A stretch of 64,000 nt of DNA from Brachypterus glaber (taxonomy: Eukaryota; Arthropoda; Insecta; Coleoptera; Kateretidae). Position numbers and translations under genes: made by a program. Location of the stretch: contig OY294044.1 in NCBI GenBank assembly GCA_958510825.1, positions 68,825,095 to 68,889,094 of the forward strand, in the 5' to 3' direction. The number at the start of each line of letters is the position of its first letter. The first letter of the stretch is position 1. Shown here piece after piece: positions 37,601 to 53,000 of the stretch. A model generated the notes under the pieces. The model saw only the letters and a list, made by a program, of their open reading frames with translations. It was not told where the DNA came from and did no database searches.

Positions 37601-40600
37601 GAGCCCTATAATAATATACAGTGCGATCCAAAAGTCACCCCCCCCCCCTTTTAACTTTTGAACGAGTTGAGATATGGACTTCAAATTTAGAACTCTTAAA
37701 TAAGACAACTTGAACTATCTTTTAGCATATATTTGATATTTCCAGCTCTTAAAATGTGGGCAGGGGGGCATAAGGGGACATTTTTTTAAATGGAAAGGGG
37801 AGTCGTGCGATACATCATTTTAAAGCTTATAAAATTCTCTATTTAAACTAACATTTTTAAATTTTTAAAAAATGTTTTTTAAGGTTTTGATTTTTCATTT
37901 TTTTGTGCTAAAACATTCGATTTTTTAAGTTTATAAATTTTTATTTATGTCAACTAAAATTAGTTTAAAAGTATAATTAACATTTTTTTATGATGAAATT
38001 AGGCATTTTTAAAAAATTATTTGTTTTTTTTTTAGAGGAATTTTGACATTAATACCCATTTTCAACCCCATTTTAAACCCAATTTTTCTTTAAATTTAAA
38101 AATATGAATTAAATGGATAATTTTATAAGTTTTAAAATGATGTATTACACGATCCCCCTTTCCATTTAAAAAAATGTGCCCCCATGCCCCCCTGCCCACA
38201 TTTTAAGAGCTGAAAGTATTAAATATATGCTAAAAGATAGTTTAAGTTGTCTTATTTAAAAGTTCCAAATTTGAAGTCGATATCTCAACTGGTTCAAAAG
38301 TTAAGAGGGGGGGGTGACTTTTGGACCGCTCTATATAACAATAACTGTTTGGAAGAAAAAAAGACCCTTTGGAAATTAAAACATTCTAGCAAAAATTATT
38401 AAAAACGGATTTTTTTTGAAAAAATGTATAAAGACAAAAGTTATACGGAAGCGCAATACCACGCCAATACATAAAACCCTTTGGAAATTAAAACATAGCA
38501 AAAATGATTAAAAACGGAATTTTTTTGAAAAAATGTATAAAGACAAAAGTTATACGGAAGCGCCATACCACGCCAATACAGTATAAAAAATAATGTGCAT
38601 GCATGAGAAAAAATCATATTTTGGAAAGTACAAACTTTTTGAAAATTCGCAATGTAATATCAACAGTGAAGACTATAATATGGAATGCGAAAAATTACAT
38701 ACATTTACAGCTTTTTACACTTTTTGGGTAACTGAGTAAATGCTCTAATTAGTTAAGGATACTAGGGTCTGTTTCATCAAGCAAGAGAATAAATTAAAAA
38801 TCGTACAGTAAATATTTTTACAACAGGTTTGAATAGTATATGTTTGTGTATAAAATATAGTTATATTTTATAAAATGAACTACTCAGTATATTCGCACAT
38901 CCAATATTCGAATCTGTTTTGAAAATATTCACTGTGCGATTTTTAATTTACTCTCTTGCTTGATGAAAAAGACCATAGATTGATGATCGATAGCGCCTCT
39001 ACTAAGAAGTGCATCGGCCTGATAGAAATTTATAACTTGCAATTTTTATGAAATAATACAATTAACTGTTTACCTTGGATTGAAATAAATCCGGTTCAGG
39101 AGATGCCAATAGTTTTCCAGATGCATAATCCCAGATTTGAACAGAATTTCCTTTTTGCCAGGCACATGTCAGAATCTAAAATAAATGTTAGGCTAACTTA
39201 AGAAATATAACTATGAATAATTGAAATAGATAAAAATAAAACGAATTTCTCCCAAAGCTCTTATGTGCCAGGTTTTTAAAGAAATTTTCAGAAAAAAATT
39301 AAAAGCAACATCTAATTGTAAATTAGTTATAATTAAAATATAAACAATCTGAAATGGGTACCGGATAAAAAGTCTCATTTTTACCATAAAAAATCCCAGC
39401 GTAGAAGTTTGGATAAGGAACCTACAGTCCAAATTACCCCAGACAAACATAGACCAATATACAGATTTTTTTTCGCAGAAATAAGCTTTTTTATATACAG
39501 TGTGCGTCCAAGGTCCGCTTCCCTAATTAAATTTTGAACTCCTTAAGACATCAGCAAAGGACAATGGACATACCAGACAGACGGACAGACAGACAGACAA
39601 AAATCGGACAAAAAAAAGTTTCTTATTTTTTCATGAAACAAAGGGTATGGGTATTTTTATATGTCATTAGAAAGGTATTTTTATGTAAACTGATAATTTT
39701 AATTTAAAAACACACCTTAGGCACCGAAGTTACAATAAAATGCCTTATAAAAATGCCCATTCTCATTTGTTTCATAAAAAAATAAGAAACTTTTTTTTTG
39801 ACCGTCTGTCCGTCTGCCTGGTCTGACGTCACGATTTTTGTAGACAGGATAACTCAAGAACTAATAATCCGATCGAAATTTACAGGAAAAATCAAGTTCC
39901 ATGAGGGGAAGATCCTTATTGTTTTTGAACGTAATCCCCCCAAAAACAAAAAAGCTATGGGGTTAACTTTTTAAAAAATCGAAAGCCGGAAAAAAATTCC
40001 GATGAGCGTACTTTTTCAGGAAAAATTACTTTTTATATAAGGATCAATTCTACCAATTTTAAAAGTAATTCCCTCAAAAACAAAAAAGTAATGAAAAAAA
40101 TCATTTTTAAAATTTTTCGTGTTTCGAAAAAAGAATTTTTTTTATCAAAAAAATTTTTGTTGATGTTTTTTTAATTTTTAGTTTTTCAAGAAAAAACTTA
40201 TCAACAAAAAAAAATGTTTTCCGCAAAAAGAAAATTCAAAAAAAAAAAATGTAAAATTTTTTTTAAGGAATCTTTTTTGATTTTTTTTTATTTTTCCTAA
40301 GAACAATTTTTTTGTAGAAAATGCAATATACCATTTACTGTGAAAAGTATTTAACGGAATGAGTAGCATTACATATCTCCACGGCTTGTTTTTCTTACCT
40401 CATTTCCCTTCTGTGTGATATCAATCCCTTCCCCGCACATATGAACTCCAGAAATGTGCCTTATAGCATGTGGTTGCCTCAAATCCCAAAACTGTACGAC
40501 ATTATCCCAACCTCCAGTTATCAATTCGTGATTTGATCTTGGGTTAAAGCAGCCAGCAAAAACCCTGGAGGTGTGACCGTCGTGTCTTTCGGGATTTTCA

Positions 40601-43600
40601 CTATTTTAGTAAAAAAGAAAAAATACACTGCAGATGAAACGCAAAAATAGGCAAAAAGAAAATTTGAAATTAGAATAAAGAATAAAAAATTGTATTATAT
40701 TAACAAAAAAATACACTGCCCAGTAAAAGAGCTTTCCCATTTTTCACCTCCGCGCGTGAAATTGACTTTTTATTATCAGATATACCCAATATACCAATTT
40801 TTACGAAAACTACCTCCCGCATCTCAGGGGGTGGATTTAGAAAAAATATATTTCAAGATTCAGTTTTAGCGACCTCAAAGACCCCAATATATCAATTTTA
40901 AATATAACCACCCCCACCCTCACTAGTCCAAAAAGTACAAACCCCAATATATCAATTTTCAATATAACTACCCCCCACCCCTCAAGGGGTGGAGTTCACT
41001 TTCAGCAACCTCAAAAACGCCAATATACTAATTTTCACGAAAACTACGCTTCGACCCTCAGGGGGTGAAATTAGACTTTTTTTATTATCAGATTCACTTT
41101 CAGCAACCTCAAAAACCCCAATATTCCAATTTTCACGAAAACTACCCCCGCCCCTCAGGGGGTGAAATTAGAAAAATGTTATTAATAGATTCGGTTTCGT
41201 CGACCCCAAAAACCCCTGTATACAAATTATCACGAAAATATTGAAAGCATTTAAAAATATTTACCCCCTCACCCCCACGCGGGTGAAGTACATTTTTATT
41301 ATCAGATTCAATTTCAGCAACTTTAAAAAGCCCTATATTTCAATTTTAAAATTTCCCGGACAGACCGACCAACCGATCGACCGACATTTTTCTTTTTCGA
41401 ATTTGATTTATATCGACGTAAAACGGTTCACCTGGGCGATTTTAAATAAAAATTTCGTGGACCCCTACATTTTTTGGACTAAAACATAACTGATGACATA
41501 AGAAATCAATTCCCATTTGAAAGAAAATCGTAAAAGATACACTTTTTTAGACAGATAAAAAACGTTTTTTTGAGTTATAGGTTGTGTCAAAAAAGTCGCG
41601 ATTTTCAAAATCAAAAACGCTCTCTGGCTTAAAAGTTGCCCCTTAGAAAAAAATAGTGGCCACCAAGAAATGAGCCAAATCGATTAATGTTTAGAGGTAG
41701 CTCAAAGCACTCAAACTTTAAAAAAAATCGGTACCTGTTTTTCCGATAAAAACTGATACCGATAAAAATTGAGGAAATGTTGGAGGATTTCTTTGGTAAT
41801 ATTTAGAAACAATACTAAATGTAAGAACTAAAAAAATTATATCCCCCCTTTCCTTAAGTTAGAACATGAAAAAATCGGCAATTATTTAAAAATTTCGCGA
41901 AAATTTTATTTTTGCAAGTTTTTAAAAGTGCATAAAAAATAGTTTTAAATAAAAAATCTGCAAAATTATATATTAGTATATAAGCATATATACATGTTAA
42001 CCTACATGACTATACAGAAGACATAATTCTTTTCCGCAAGTTGAGTAAAAAAAAATTAATTTCGATTCGAAACCGGGTGGATTTTCTGTTTTTTGCCTAA
42101 AACTTTTTTCGGTGTACTTTTTTTATTTTTTCTGGTTGGATATACTTTTTTATGTAAAAATACACAAAAAATTTTCTGTGGTTTAACATCGCAGGTTTAA
42201 CCGTTTTAAAGATAAATGCATTTAAAGGTCAATTTTTACGCATGAAGAACCAAAAATAAAAATAATAAAAAAATATTAAGCCAAAAACAAATATTTTAGT
42301 AATGGGTGGTTATTTAACATTAAACACATAGAAAACATTTATATGCACCTTGGTCAAAAAATCCTAAAATCCTAAAAATCCTAAGGAAGTTATGTCCTTT
42401 TAAATATGCCCTATTTAAAAAAAAATCGCGAAATCTTCAAATAATTAGCGTTTTTTTATGTTCTTACTTAAGGGGAGGGGGGATATAATTTTTTTAGTTT
42501 CTCACAATTAGTATTGTTTCTAAATATTATCAAAGAAACCCTCCAAAATTTTCTTAATTTTATATACAATCACTTTTTATCCGAAAAACAGGTACCGATA
42601 TTTTTGAAAGTTTGAGTGTTTTGAGCTGCCTCTAAACATTAATCGATTTGGCTCATTTTTGAGTGGCCACCGTTTTTTACTAAGGAGTAACTTTTGAGCT
42701 AGGGAGCGTTTTCGATTTCGAAAATCGGAATTTTTTGACACACCCTATTACTCAAAAAAAGTTTTTTTATTTTTCTAAAAAAGTGTATCTTTTACGATTT
42801 TCTTTCAAATGGAAATTGATTTCTTATGTCATCAGGTATGTTTTAGTCCAAAAAATGTAGGGGTCCACGAAATTTTTATTTAAAATCGCCCAGGTGAACC
42901 GTGAAAACGTCATAAAACGTAAAAAAAAACGCAAAAAAATTAGCTTTCCCGAAATTTTAAAAATTTTCAAAATGGGAAAGCAATATAGGTTAATCTTAGA
43001 CTAAATGTCTATTTTAAAACCTGGACAAAAATATCATAAAAATTACCAGACAAAAATTCTACCAACAAAACATGCTTCCTATAATCAATTTTTATAAAAA
43101 AAAATAAATAGGAATTTAATTTTCAAAAAATAAAGACAGAAAAAAACAAATTTAAAATAAGGTGTTTTCAAACAGTTTTTGGAAAACGTAACCTAATTTT
43201 TACTAATAGTAAAAACTGGAGATTAAACCACAACCGAAAACTTTGGATAAAGAAACTATGGTCCTTTGAACTCTTTATTTCAAAGCGTTCTCGATTTCCC
43301 TAACAGAAACACAGACAATTTTTTTTTCACGAAAATCAGTATTGTTTTTAATCCCGTTTTTTTACACCTCACAATGCGCGCCCCGAGGGGAGGGGGGCAG
43401 GGGTGGCCGTCGCCCCCCTGGCGTTTCAGATGTATATTATTTTTTTTTTGTTTTTTAACAATTTTAAAGTGCTTGGTTCTTCAAATTGCCTGCGGCGCTT
43501 GGAATGGTTACGGACGCAAATCTATTAGAAACTATTTAAAATATAAATAATTACAATTTGCTTTAAAAATTCTGAGGTCTTTGGAAAACGAGTTATAAAA

Positions 43601-46600
43601 GTATCGCCTGTGGAACAATAACATGGGCTGAGTCCGAGTGCCGTCAATAAATAATTAAAAGGTTTTTTTTAAAGCATTATATTTTAATTGTAAGCTTAGG
43701 TGTTATAAGGTGTTTAGAAAATGCTCGTCATTAAAAATTTTTAAAAAATTTCACATACGGTGCTAAACTGGTTTACACAAAGGTGATACAACAATTTTAA
43801 TTAATATATTATATTCAATAATTTGCATATATATCTTAGAAATACAACAAAAAAAATCGAAACCAAAATTTTTGTACAGCGCTAAAGATAATGTATTATT
43901 TTTATTAGAGGTTTCTTCTGGCTATTTGAAGTTTTATAATTTTCTTTTTAAATTGTTGATATTAGAAAAATACGTGAAGTTGAAAATTAAAAAAAAAATC
44001 ACCTGCGGCGATTAACTTGCTATCACAATATTAATTGCATATAAAATTCTGAAAAGTACTATACTTTAGGATTTTTAAAAAAATTCGCCTGCGGCGCTAA
44101 ATGTTGTGTTGGTGACGTCACTCAGTCTGTTTCTTATTAAGCCCCCTCTAGGAAAAGAGACTGGCTCTTTTTGCGAAAGTAACAAAAAACTTTTTGTTGA
44201 TATAGTTGTAAAGCCGAACAGGCTTGACCCTCATGAGTGACTATAATTTTATAAAAAAAATGTTTTGATTTTAACCCATAGGGGGCGCTATGGTCAATTT
44301 TCCTTAAAAGAATACTTTTTTTGGAGAGCAAACCTCTAGAGAGGGCAACGATGTTCAGAAAAACCATGATATATGCGTGAAACTATAGTTATCCAACTCT
44401 TTAGTTCTATGGTATTTCCACAGATTAATGATGCCCCCGCTTCCTAGATCAATTATAGTGAAGGACTGCAAGCACTCGATTTTTCATGTGTTTTTTGGCT
44501 AAATTTTGTCGATTAGTCTTATAAAAAAGTGATTTTTTTTTCTATTTTTGCATAAGAAAGCAGTTTTTTGCCATTTTCTCGAAAACACGTTAATCGCGTA
44601 AACCACGGTTAATCCTACAGTATTACAACAAGAGTATCTTTTTATGTATTTTGACCTGTAGTTTCCAAACCTCCATGCAAAAATATACACCAAAATCGTG
44701 TGAAAGAACGGCGAAATTATAGTTAAACAAGAAAATTTAAGCCATATTTTGGCATATATTCGATATTTTTAGCAAAAAAAAAAAATATTAAAAAATTCAA
44801 AAATATATGGTCAAATAGCGAAATTTATTTATTTTAAAACAATGTATTACACGACCCTCCTTTCCATTAAAAAAATCCTCCCTATGCCCCCTGTCCAGAT
44901 TTTTTAGGCCAAAAATATGGAATATTTGCCAAAAGATGGTTTAAAATGTCTTAAAGACACTAAATCTACGACGCAGTCACTAAGAAACTGAACTAGAGTT
45001 TAAAGATTTAGTGTCCTTAAGTATACCTTCTTCTTAAAATTCGCTCTTGCGTCTTAGTTTCTTCATCGTACATGTAAATATTTTCGTCGTCGCCGTAAGT
45101 GACAAATTTTGGCAACCTTGGATGATAAGTTAAACCAAAGGTTTGCCGTTTTTCTCGAATCGTATAGATACATTGGTTGAAGTTGTAGTTCCAGCATTTA
45201 ACACAACCATTTGCGTCTGAAAGAATAAAAATAATAAAATATTAATAAATATATAAAATATTTCAAAAAGGTTTTTTTTTTCCAAAAAAATTAAAAAAAC
45301 TGAAAAAAAAATAGGATGTCTGGATATCTTCTAGTTATTATGTGCTATCTGGGTCTCGCAATGCTGTATAAAGAATGTATCAAATATAAAACAATACTTT
45401 TAGGAATATTTTTGTTAGATACAATATATAATAATATTATTAGGTTTTAAATTTTCAATTTCGTTTTGCGACATAAATGGTTTTTTCCCTGTACTGCTGG
45501 TATGTCTTATAAGCTGATACATGGTGTATTTTTAATGGAGTCAATAATTTTAAAGGGTGATTCTACATCAAAAACTAAACTATACATGTGGGTCGAAAAA
45601 TCGCATTAAAAGCTACTATGGTGCACTTTTAGGCCTTAGATCCTTAGAATTGATTTTTTGAAGCACCCGTAGGTATATGAGTTTTTTTTTAGTTTTTAAT
45701 GGACATTCACCCTACGTTATTTAAATGTTGGTTTTATTTAAGTAGTATTTAATATTTCGTTCTCGAAACGTGAAATTTCACCTCCAAATTAAATTTTCTC
45801 GAAAACCACGGTTAATCCTACAGTATTACAACAAGAGTACCTTTTTATGTATTTTGACCTGAGGAATCATGTTCCAATAATAAAATTATAAAAAAGTTAC
45901 ACAGAAAAAAGTTTGGGACAATAAAAAAGCCCCCCCTGCTTCGCACGCCCCTGGTTAAATAAGTACATGCAAATAACATACGAAGATGGGCTTTATTAAA
46001 ATTAGTTGACAGGCAAAACCCCGTTGCTATATCTCAAAGGGTTCCTAAGTTATTAAATAAAAATCGAATATTTAGCCACTTTCAAAGGGGCTTGGCTTCC
46101 TACGACGCATTTTTAGACACATGTTCATAGAAACTTTTTGTCAAATACACCGTGTATAAAATGTTCAACAACGACGCAATACAAAATTTTATTTTTTTAC
46201 TAAGAAAAAACTTTTCCAGGGAAAAGTAAAAAAAAATGAAACAGTTTTGAAACCTATTTTTTTTTTGAAAAATTTAAAAACATCGCACCTTATAAAACAT
46301 TAAATCGCGCTTATTTTTTTTGTGATAGCTCGCGAGTTATTACAAAAATTAATAGTTTATATCCTCTTACTTCCAATTTCTACCAAAAACAGTTTCAGCC
46401 AAGAACATTTAAACATATATGTTCCAAAGTTCCAAATATGAAGGACCAAATTTAAGAAATCTTTTTGGGAGGCTGTAACTGAATGAAAATGGTCAAAAAT
46501 TCGAACCTTAAGAAATAAGATAAAGATAAGTGCTAGCCAATTATAATTATCAGCAGTCGACTGCTCTGGTTATGCGTGACTGTGAATACGTCCCTTCTAA

Positions 46601-46959
46601 GATCCCCCTTAGAGATTAAAAAATTGCTGAATGAATCCAATGATTTTTCGAATAACAAAATCCCTAATACCCTCCTTAAGACCAGCTCTGCAAATATGAT
46701 TTAACCCTCTGCCACAGAAACGGCGTAGATTTTACGCCTAGATAGTATGCAATTTGTGATTTCTCCCAACTCCGACTAACTACGGCTTTCCGCGTCTCCG
46801 TACCTTTCGGACATTCAGTTTAAGCCCTAAATCCGAGCGAAGAAGTTGGTATGTTGGTTGCACAGTGATCTTCCACGTGTTTATTTAAAATTTGGCGGCG
46901 TAAAAAAATACGTCGTGTCTGTAAGTAAGTAATAATAAAAAGAATAGGGTTTATTCATT

Positions 46960-47042
<83 letters not shown>

Positions 47043-50000
47043 TTTAGTATTTTATGCTTATATTGTTGATTTTATCTAATAAATTTTTTTTTTATTTCTT
47101 CTACCAATTGGTCAAATTATTTAAATAAATTTCCCTACCAATTCAAAATTAACAAAAAATAATACTGCTGTCAACAAAATAATACCTCACTACGCTAAAA
47201 AGCCGCAACTTTAATTTTTGTGGATTTTTCATTAACCTTACTCTTAGTTGTGCATTTCCATGGGCTATTTATTCAACCAATCAAATTTAAGTAAACAGCA
47301 TTATTTATTCAGTTATAGACTTATAAAAATTGCAGTATCTCCAAAATAAGGGACTGTTACTAAGCTAAAAAGCAGTAACTACAAACAAATTACCAAGTCC
47401 GCACAAATTCATGGCAGGTACATAGCAGGTACATAACCACTGTTCTATGTGATGTTGCAGCCATGTAGTTTTTATAGTCCATGTACAGTCCTTGGACAAT
47501 TCCGCCTCAAATTATGTATCAGGTACATAACATGTAACATATCAGCTACATACCAGGTACATAACATGTTATATAACTTTTGCAATATGGATGAGAGGTA
47601 TCAGCCATGTCGTTTTTATACTCCTTGATATGTAGCAGAAACATACCAAATACATCATAAGTTATCCCTTGCCATATGGATGAGAGGTATTTAATACATT
47701 AAAATTATATGGGTGATATGTAACATGGATGTTTAAATTCCCCCGTACCCCCGTTGAACGGCAAATATAAACTTCCAATTTCGAATAGGTAAATGATACA
47801 CAAATATGAAATACATATTTGTGTGCCACTTACATATTCGAAATCTAAAGTCGATATCTACAGCGTCCGGTCGAAGTCTTAATTTTGTTTATTTTGCAAA
47901 AATAAAAATATATCTTAAACTAACACTCGGTTGTCCTGCCAGGTATACATACAAAAAATTAAAACTACATATTACATATTCTGAATAATATATATTTTAA
48001 AAAAGGTGACTGTTTGTACATTTTTTTTTAAAACGTATAATAAAATAAACATATTCTGAAAAAAAAAATATTTAAAATTAAAAAAAAAAACGTAATAATG
48101 CAAAATATCGAGGGGTAAATCTCATACAAACTCGCGTACACCAAATTTTGCATTACCCAAGATTTGGCAAGATTTCGCGGGATTTGGCAAGATTTCGCGG
48201 GATTTCGCAAGATTTCTCGCAAATTCTAAAAAAGAAACTAAATAATTCATTTTACATTTTCAACTATAATATACTTAGTATATATATTATACGTTTTTGC
48301 GTTAATTACATACAAAAAAATAATTAATTCAAAATCTCTAAGAATAAAATAAATACAGCGCCACAAAAAAAAAATGGAACTCCAACGGACTCGACTAGTC
48401 AATTCCTATATATTTTGAGCCGCTGAATGCGAATCTGCAGTCGAAATTTAAAAGTTTTTAAAAAGACCTCAAAAAACCTAGCGAAAAAGTACAAAAAGGA
48501 TGTTTTTTTAAGTTTATTTTGAAAATGGGACCCAATTTTTAAACTCCGACTCGGATTCAGCGGCTCAAAATACATAGAATTTGACTAGTAGAGTCTGTCG
48601 GAGATCCAACTTTAGTTTGTGTAGCTGTGATATTAATAAAACATTTTTTACAACTTTTCCACCAATATTACCGCGTCTTACTGAAATATGACATAAGTAG
48701 TACTTCTGGTGTACCACACCTATAATATGGATGCTTTTGTTTCGGCAGTTTAAGAGTTACAATATGATGTTAACCTATGCTACTGAGAGTAGCCGGTGAG
48801 GGAATATTCAAGTATTACATAACTCAATTGTACTAAAATTCATACACTTCATACCCCGGCTCTCGCGTTATTATAGATTATAGAGATTTCATATTTTGGC
48901 TACCCCCCTAATAGGGGGTGTGTTAGGGGGGTAGCCAAAATATGAACTCTCTACAGCCTCAAATAACACGAGAACCGGGGTATGAAGTGTATTAATTTTG
49001 GTACAATTTGCGTTACTTCTTCTTCTTCTTTCCATTTATTTGGCCTTGTATTCCATATCGGCCAGTGGTCTGCGTTTTATTTACCGGGGTGAGATTTTTT
49101 TTTTTTTAACTTTTTTTTTTTTTTTCTGTGGTCTTGTCTTCTTTTTCTTTTTTCTTCTGAAAGGAGGTGCTAAAGCTTAATGTTTATAGACTCTAAAAAG
49201 CTGACTACAGTTTCTACTACTACTTGCGAGGTATTACTAAGGATTTGTGCTACACTGATTGGGCTTTCTATCATACTACTTAGCTTACGGTATAGTTCAT
49301 TTATTTGGGCTGCATGCAGGGGGCATTCTAAAAGTATGTGGTGAATGTCGTGTGTACTTCCGCAGGGGCACTCTGGGTTGTCTTCCAGGTGTATACGGTG
49401 TAAATGTGATTTTGTAAGGCAATGCCCACTTCTCAAGCGAAGGAAGGTAGTCGTGTGCCTCCGGTCCAATTTTGTTGATTTTATCCAAGGTTTTGTTAAA
49501 TTTCTGGTATGTGTAGCGAAGAATCTGCCAGAGTAAGCTAACGTTTGAGTAAATTCATTTTCCCATTCTTTCACTTTCATTTGTTTTATTTCTTTTATGA
49601 ATTCTTGCCAGTGGGTTTTTATTTCAGATGGTCTTTCTAGCGTGGTGCCTATTGTAGCCAGTCTGTCTGCTTCTTCGTTACCAGGTATATTGGTATGGCT
49701 TGGAATCCAACAAAATTGTACTGTAGCTCCTGAGTTTTTTAAGTCTAGTATGAGGGTTTTGGAAGTGTATGTAAGGTAGTCTTTTTTGTTTGAATTCTTT
49801 GTATAACAGATTTTGTATAATGCGGACCGAGAGTCTGAGAAGATTATATATTTATTTTGTTGTGATGCGCGGAACATATCGGCGGCCAAAAGTCAATTTG
49901 CGTTACATAATACTTGAACATTCCTTAATACACGTGGTACCAACGTAAAAAAATACCGAGAGTTGCTGGTGACTCTCATGGTAGCCAACGTGTTAAATAT

Positions 50001-53000
50001 TTAAAATTTCGGGGAATTTCGCAAGATTTCGCGAGGGTTGTACACAAGATTTCGCAGGAGATTTAGCTCGCAAAATACATTTAGAACAAGTTTTAGTTTT
50101 CTTCCAGTACACTCAGCCTTTTACAGTAGGGATCCCAACTCCTTGAGGATAAATAAACAAAAAAAGTACATCTCTTTTTCATCAAAGCTGTCACATAGAA
50201 CCTGATAATTCTCAGCAAACGGCTTACCCATGAATATAGATTAACATACCACAATGACTTCAAATGTTCTCCATTTATTTTATCTGTTCGTTTTTATAGG
50301 TAATAGGTACCCTTTTTTGCAATTAATTGGGAAACATTTTTTGTGTTGGGATGCATCATCCATCCCATGGGATGTCACTGACAACGACACAACTGCATAT
50401 TCCATTTTACTAAAAAAGTATAATCCATTATAATTTGAAATCTTATTTTGAGGTTAATTTTTAAAAAAGTATTACGATTATGTAGATTATAAAACTTGAA
50501 TAAACTAATAATTAGTTTTATTACTAACCTATCATAAAACACTCTTCAAAAAATAGCTTTTGCAAACACAAAAACACTATTTCCACAACGATTAATTATG
50601 ACGCCATACTCTACTACTATAATTTGACCAATAATTGGTCAAAGGATGTAGGCTAGATTGCTGGCGGGAACTTCAAAATTCTAATTTCTATTTCCATTGA
50701 AATCACATCTCTGATTTCTGTATTTTACAAGATATTACATAATTAGTTATACCACGAATGCGGATACTCGTATTCAACGCTTATGGGATTTTGTCGATTT
50801 CCAAAATCACTTTAAAAAAGTAAATTTAGTTAACTTATTTGTGAGGTTTATCCGAGTCGAACCAAACTGAAGTTTTAAACAAGCAATATTAAAAAAAATC
50901 ATAAAAAATTAAAAAAATATGTTTTTTTTAAGATTTTTGAAAAACGAAAAATTATTGAAAAAAATATAAATTAAATTTTTCAAAAAGTTTTCAAAAAAAC
51001 TTTTTCAAAATTTTTAATTTTTTTTATTTGTTTTTGTAGAATTGATTTTTATAATAAAAGTAATTTTTCCTGAAAAAAATACGTTAATAGGAATATTCTT
51101 TCAGCTTTTTTCGATTTTTTTTAAACTTTATCCCTCCATAACTTTTTTGTTTTTGGTGGGATTACTTTCAAAAATAATAGGGATCTTCACCTCGGACAAC
51201 TTAATTATTCCTGAAAATTTCAAGTCGATCGGATTATTATTAACCTGTACCTACATATGGTGAATTCATAACATTTTATGTATCTGGTATGTTCTCATAC
51301 CATATATATGATACATAACATGCAATATTGCATGTTATGTATCATACATATGTATGTTACATCTTATGTAATATGGCACATGCAACTTAAAAAATCTTTC
51401 TATTATAGGGCATGTTATGTAGCATACATATGTATGTTACGTCTCATGTAATATGGCACTTGTTACCTAAAAAATCTTTCTTTGTGATGTTGCATCCATG
51501 TATGTGCGGACTGGGTATTTATTACTTAATATTTTAAAATGAAATTAGGCATTAATAAAACAGTTTCTTTTTGCATTATTATAGTTTTTGTATGACGCTA
51601 GATTTTCCGGATTTAACAAAAAAAAAAAACTGCCGCCAACAAAATAATACTTACCTCTATAATAATTCATTAAAACAGTTTTTTTGGAAAACGAGAAAAA
51701 TTCAAAAAAATTTAAAAAAAGGCATTTTTTTTTTCAAAAAAAGTTTCTTGTTTTGAAAAGGAAAAGAAAATAAAAAAATAAATGTTTTTTAAAAAACTTA
51801 TTTTAACCATATTTTACCCCCTTACTCCACACCGATTTTTACCAAAAAACAATCTCAGCCTAAAACTTTGGATAATAAACCTATGATCCAAATTTGAAGT
51901 CTTTAGCTCAAAGCGTTCTCGAGTTATCATGGTCACAAATTTTCCGGACAAACAGACAGACTGACCGACAGACAGATATTTTTTTTTAGGGAAATCGTCT
52001 TTTTTGGATATAAAACGTTGAGAAACGTGAAAAAAATCAATAAAAATGTTTCGATTTTTTTCTTACTTAGGGAACGTTCAAGTATTACGTAACGCATTTT
52101 TGGTCATTTTTCAAGTTTTTCAAAAAAAAATTTTTTTTCAAAAAGTTTATTTTTTCGTAAAAAGAAAAATAAATTGAAAAAAATGTTTTTGAAAAAAAAT
52201 ATTTTTACCCCTTACCTCAACCTGATTTAGAACTTTGGATAATTAACCTGTGGTCCAAATTTGAGGTCTTTAGCCCAAAGCGTTCCTGAGATATCGTGTT
52301 CACAAATTTCCGGTCCTTTTTTACAGGGGCCCCAGAACTTTAAACAAATGGGTTTAAATTAATTTTACACTGGTGGTACCAAGACAAGAGTGTTAAATTA
52401 ATTACTTATAACTACAGGGGAACTTACATGTGCAAGTAAATGTATTGGAAATGGGATAGCTTTTTGAAACAGGCCTGTGTTCTATGGAAGTGACTGGGGC
52501 TCTACTGACTTCTGTATCCGATAACCTGAATGTAGCCTCATTATTGTTCGCTTTAAACATACGAATAACCCCATCCGCATAGCCAGCTGCAATGTAATCA
52601 AATTCTTCAGTATACCGTATACAAAGAACATCTTTTGGAGCATATCTTAAAAAATTTAAAGAAAAATTGTATAATACCTTATACTTTGTTAAACAGTCTT
52701 ATATTTATTCAATAGAATGGTTAAATTTCACTTATCAACCACAACCATAATGGTTAAACCATAGATAACCCAAACCATTGGGTTAAATTGGGTTATAACC
52801 ATTGATGAGCGCCCAAAATAGCATTCTGGCGCCATACAGCATCTTCTTCTTCTTCTTCTTCTATATTATGCCAGAGCATTTGGCTATTTGGTACTGTTGC
52901 CACTGTCAATTTGACAGCATTTCTAAGGTTACCAACATTACTAGTAGTTTAAATGAACCAACAACTATTCTTATATTTAAATTTATTTATAAACATCGAC

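Larger units (their letters stand above)
48799..49927. mobile_element. MITE interrupted by a retrotransposon
   Basis: Left part 48799-49016 and right part 49894-49927 together make a full copy of the AGGGAACGTTCAAG family seen at 19069-19313. They are separated by the insertion at 49017-49893. Confidence 0.88.
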
